A DNA stretch of 15,304 nt. Source: Bacteroidota bacterium (GTDB lineage: Bacteria; Bacteroidota; Bacteroidia; Bacteroidales; JADFUO01). The position numbers were made by a program, and so were the translations under genes. The number at the start of each line of letters is the position of its first letter. The stretch's first letter is position 1. The DNA lies in NCBI GenBank assembly GCA_015222115.1, contig JADFUO010000444.1, positions 1-15,304 on the forward strand, given 5' to 3'. The notes beneath the pieces were generated by a model. It was given only the letters and a program-made list of their open reading frames with translations. It searched no databases and was not told where the DNA came from. Positions 13,124 to 15,304 of the stretch are shown here, one piece after another.

Positions 13124-14965
13124 ATGAAAAAATTTTTACTATTAATTTTCGCAGCGGGTATATTTTATTCATCTTATGCCCAGTATAAGTTGGTCAGTAT
13201 TCCTGATCACTTACAAAACAAAAAAGTTGAAGTTCTAAAATCCTCTCCCTCACTTAACGGGAATGGAACAACTGTTTCGATGATCGGACAAAAGTTAGAA
13301 GAAACCATTGTAGGGCAAACCATTTATGATTTGCAGACATACAGCTCAATGCACAAACGAATTTATGCCTATCCTGATGGTACAATAGGAGCGATATGGA
13401 TGATGGCGTTTGATGCACCGGATTTTACTGACAGGGGAACAGGATACAATTTTTATGACGGAAACAACTGGAGCACCTATCCCTCTAATCGTATTGAAAC
13501 AATGCGTGCCGGATATCCCTGTTATGTTCCTTTTGGAGAAAACGGTGAAATAGCAGTATCCCATTATTTAGCCGACCCATACTATGCTTTGGTTTTCAAT
13601 AAAAGAGATGAAAAAGGGACAGGAGTGTGGGAAGGATTTTATTTATCCGGACCTGATGAAACGAGTATTGTTTGGCCCGAATTAATAACCAGTGGTACGG
13701 ATAACTCTGTTATTCATGTTCTTGCCCGTACATATGGTGATATTTACATGGGACAGGATGGCGCATTGCTTTATTATCGTTCTTTTGACGGTGGTGACAC
13801 CTGGGATATTGAGCATTATTTTTTCGAGGAACTCGGACCCGATTATTTTACAAATATCGATGCCGAATCATATTCATGGGCACAACCGAGAGGTGATACC
13901 ATAGCTTTTTCCATAGGATTTACTCACCAAAACGGATACGTAATGAAGTCGTATGATAACGGCGATACATGGGAGCAAATTCTTGTTTACGAAAACCCAT
14001 TCACTCCTTATGCTGGAGGTGAAACGCCAACATTTGGCGGTGGCGACGGTTCACACGCAATAGCCCTGGACTCTGATGGCAAAACACATGTTGCCTTCGG
14101 AAGAATGCGTTATGTTTATAATGATGAAAATTCATTATTATATTATCCGGCAACAGAAGGATTGATTTACTGGAACGAAACAATGTATCCTTTAGACACT
14201 ACTATTATTAGTTCATATACGCTGGAATACCTGATAGAAGACGGATACCTGCTCGGATGGGCAATACCTTTTGAAGGAGATTCGACGATTATTGATTTTG
14301 GTTCATATGCTGCTTCTTTAACCTCCTTTCCTCAAATAAATATTGACAACAATGATAAAGTTTTTGCTATCTGGTCAGCTATAGCGCCAGGATTTACCAA
14401 CGGAATTATGAACTACAGACATATTTGCGGAAGGGCTTCGCTTGACGGAGGATCAACATGGGAACCAATCAAGGATTTTAATACGGATATTATTTATATT
14501 TTCTCCGAATGTGCTTATCCCGGTATGTCTCCATTTTTCACAGGAAATAACATCCATTTTACTTTCCAACGTGATGATGAGCCGGGAATACATGTCTGGC
14601 TTAACGGTCATGCAATTGTATATAACGACATTATTTACATGAAGCACCCCACAAGTATTCTTACAGGAACAGGCGAACAAATCCCTGTACCTTCCAATGA
14701 TTTTATTTTATCTCAAAATTACCCTAATCCATTCATAGACCGGACATTTGTTATCGTAGCATTGGAAAAAGACAGTTATCTTTCAATGAAAATTCTGAAT
14801 GTAATGGGACAGGAAGTCAGGTACGTTGATTTTGGATTAGTTAAAAAAGGTGATTTCAGGTTCGGGATCAGAAAGGAGAATCTGCCCGGAGGCATCTATT
14901 ATTATACTCTGAGTGATGGACAACAGAGTGTAACAAGAAAGATGATAATTCAAGGAAAGCTTTAA
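13124..14965 (+). CDS. secreted Asp-box (BNR/sialidase-like) protein with T9SS sorting domain
   Basis: This 613-residue protein has a Sec signal peptide (MKKFLLLIFAAGIFYSSYAQ) and a C-terminal type IX secretion sorting domain (about 526-613). The latter starts at ILSQNYPNPF (528-537) and ends in the usual pattern MKILNVMGQEV, LPGGIYYYTL and a terminal RKMIIQGKL. It should be released or attached at the cell surface. The body (about 60-520) has three Asp-boxes, SFDGGDTW (220-227), SYDNGDTW (276-283) and SLDGGSTW (439-446), the hairpin mark of BNR beta-propellers such as sialidases and other exo-acting or binding proteins. I see no sialidase FRIP motif or arginine triad, so catalysis is not supported and a structural or glycan-binding propeller is equally likely. 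A probable Fe-S protein gene starts 27 nt downstream. Confidence is high for secretion, moderate for the fold and low for function. Confidence 0.88.
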   Translation: MKKFLLLIFAAGIFYSSYAQYKLVSIPDHLQNKKVEVLKSSPSLNGNGTTVSMIGQKLEETIVGQTIYDLQTYSSMHKRIYAYPDGTIGAIWMMAFDAPDFTDRGTGYNFYDGNNWSTYPSNRIETMRAGYPCYVPFGENGEIAVSHYLADPYYALVFNKRDEKGTGVWEGFYLSGPDETSIVWPELITSGTDNSVIHVLARTYGDIYMGQDGALLYYRSFDGGDTWDIEHYFFEELGPDYFTNIDAESYSWAQPRGDTIAFSIGFTHQNGYVMKSYDNGDTWEQILVYENPFTPYAGGETPTFGGGDGSHAIALDSDGKTHVAFGRMRYVYNDENSLLYYPATEGLIYWNETMYPLDTTIISSYTLEYLIEDGYLLGWAIPFEGDSTIIDFGSYAASLTSFPQINIDNNDKVFAIWSAIAPGFTNGIMNYRHICGRASLDGGSTWEPIKDFNTDIIYIFSECAYPGMSPFFTGNNIHFTFQRDDEPGIHVWLNGHAIVYNDIIYMKHPTSILTGTGEQIPVPSNDFILSQNYPNPFIDRTFVIVALEKDSYLSMKILNVMGQEVRYVDFGLVKKGDFRFGIRKENLPGGIYYYTLSDGQQSVTRKMIIQGKL

Positions 14966-14992
14966 GTTAGACTAACGAGTGAAGAATATCAT

Positions 14993-15304
14993 GTGAAAAA
15001 AACAAAGATAAAAGACCCTTTCCTTGAGAAAAGACTTATTAAATATGATGAATGGTTAAGTAAAGAGCGAATTTCTTATTCGTCGAAAGTTATTCCAGTC
15101 TCAGAGTCTCTTGAGGCAAAGCAGTGGGTTTTGCCGACCGAGCAGGCGGTGGTGATACTTCGTAATGCAAAATCAATAGCGGTTCAAAATTGTGAATGCA
15201 GGATGCATTACAAGAGGTGTGATAATCCATTAGAGGTCTGTCTGCTGATGAATGAAGTTGGAGATAAATTCGTTTCCAAAGGAGAAGCCCGTCATGTTTC
15301 TTTA
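14993..15304 (+). CDS. N-terminal part of a cysteine-motif (probable Fe-S/ferredoxin-like) protein, cut by window end
   Basis: An open frame runs from GTG at 14993 to the window edge, giving 104 residues with no stop. The only nearby ATG (14991) is followed at once by TGA, and no in-frame ATG precedes the conserved-looking part, so GTG is the best start. The frame is open back to the upstream stop at 14963-14965. After a charged N-terminus comes VLPTEQAVVILRNAKSIAV (46-64) and then a cysteine cluster, C67, C69, C76 and C83, in the pattern CxCR-x6-C-x6-C with a Pro at 79. I recall such clusters in the N-terminal region of 4Fe-4S ferredoxin-type oxidoreductase proteins, where a classic 4Fe-4S domain would follow; that part lies outside the window. 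It is 27 nt from the T9SS gene and may be co-transcribed, although the functions look unrelated. Confidence 0.7.
   Translation, partial: MKKTKIKDPFLEKRLIKYDEWLSKERISYSSKVIPVSESLEAKQWVLPTEQAVVILRNAKSIAVQNCECRMHYKRCDNPLEVCLLMNEVGDKFVSKGEARHVSL

Noticed and set aside
13346..14680. Several 60-75 residue frames on both strands inside the T9SS protein gene
   Set aside because: They overlap the Asp-box protein in other frames. The Asp-boxes and sorting domain show which frame is real.

Overview
The window looks like chromosomal DNA from a low-GC member of the Bacteroidota, probably in or near the Bacteroidales. Several signs agree. Genes are preceded by A-rich stretches, not Shine-Dalgarno sites. 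Promoter-like boxes match the Bacteroidota consensus TAnnTTTG, with an upstream TTG where one is visible. The two-component pair is of the RprX/RprY type. The acpP-fabF-rnc cluster is followed by an IPExxxVDY-family gene. One large secreted protein ends in a type IX secretion (T9SS) C-terminal sorting domain. The species cannot be fixed from the sequence alone.

Layout. Positions 1-142 hold a 12-bp inverted repeat and no clear gene. On the minus strand, 143-2271 is a two-gene operon, sensor kinase rprX then response regulator rprY. The 294-bp divergent gap to pgi (2272-2565) is dense: a -7 box almost touching the rprX start, three helically phased TTAACAT repeats, a plus-strand promoter-like site, and a strong intrinsic terminator that ends before pgi begins. 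Plus-strand pgi and a nitroreductase gene (2566-4468) follow. They face minus-strand purN (4568-5149) across a gap holding a hairpin and a GCAGTA hexamer repeat. A divergent promoter region then leads into acpP-fabF-rnc and the IPExxxVDY gene (5341-8145). The last of these overlaps the 3' end of pheS by 17 nt. Transcribed leftwards, tdk, a secreted cyclophilin and pheS form an apparent operon (10438 to 8129). Divergent from tdk is a coiled-coil/linker protein gene of unknown function (10541-11347), then an intergenic inverted hexamer repeat and rsmI (11571-12245).

The right end is the accessory-looking part. A small exported protein with a TonB-C-like domain and a duplicated YID(N/D)IPF motif (12439-12987) sits behind a very good sigma-54 promoter match with two tandem upstream repeats at a 20-bp period. 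It is closed by a clean terminator. After that come a 613-residue secreted Asp-box (BNR-like) protein with a T9SS tail, and the start of a cysteine-motif (probable Fe-S) protein cut by the window edge.

Most genes are housekeeping: glycolysis, purine and fatty-acid synthesis, RNA processing, tRNA charging, thymidine salvage and rRNA methylation. The parts most worth a second look are regulatory: the sigma-54/tandem-repeat promoter at 12308-12417, and the rprX-pgi gap, which may encode a short terminated RNA under control of the adjacent response regulator.
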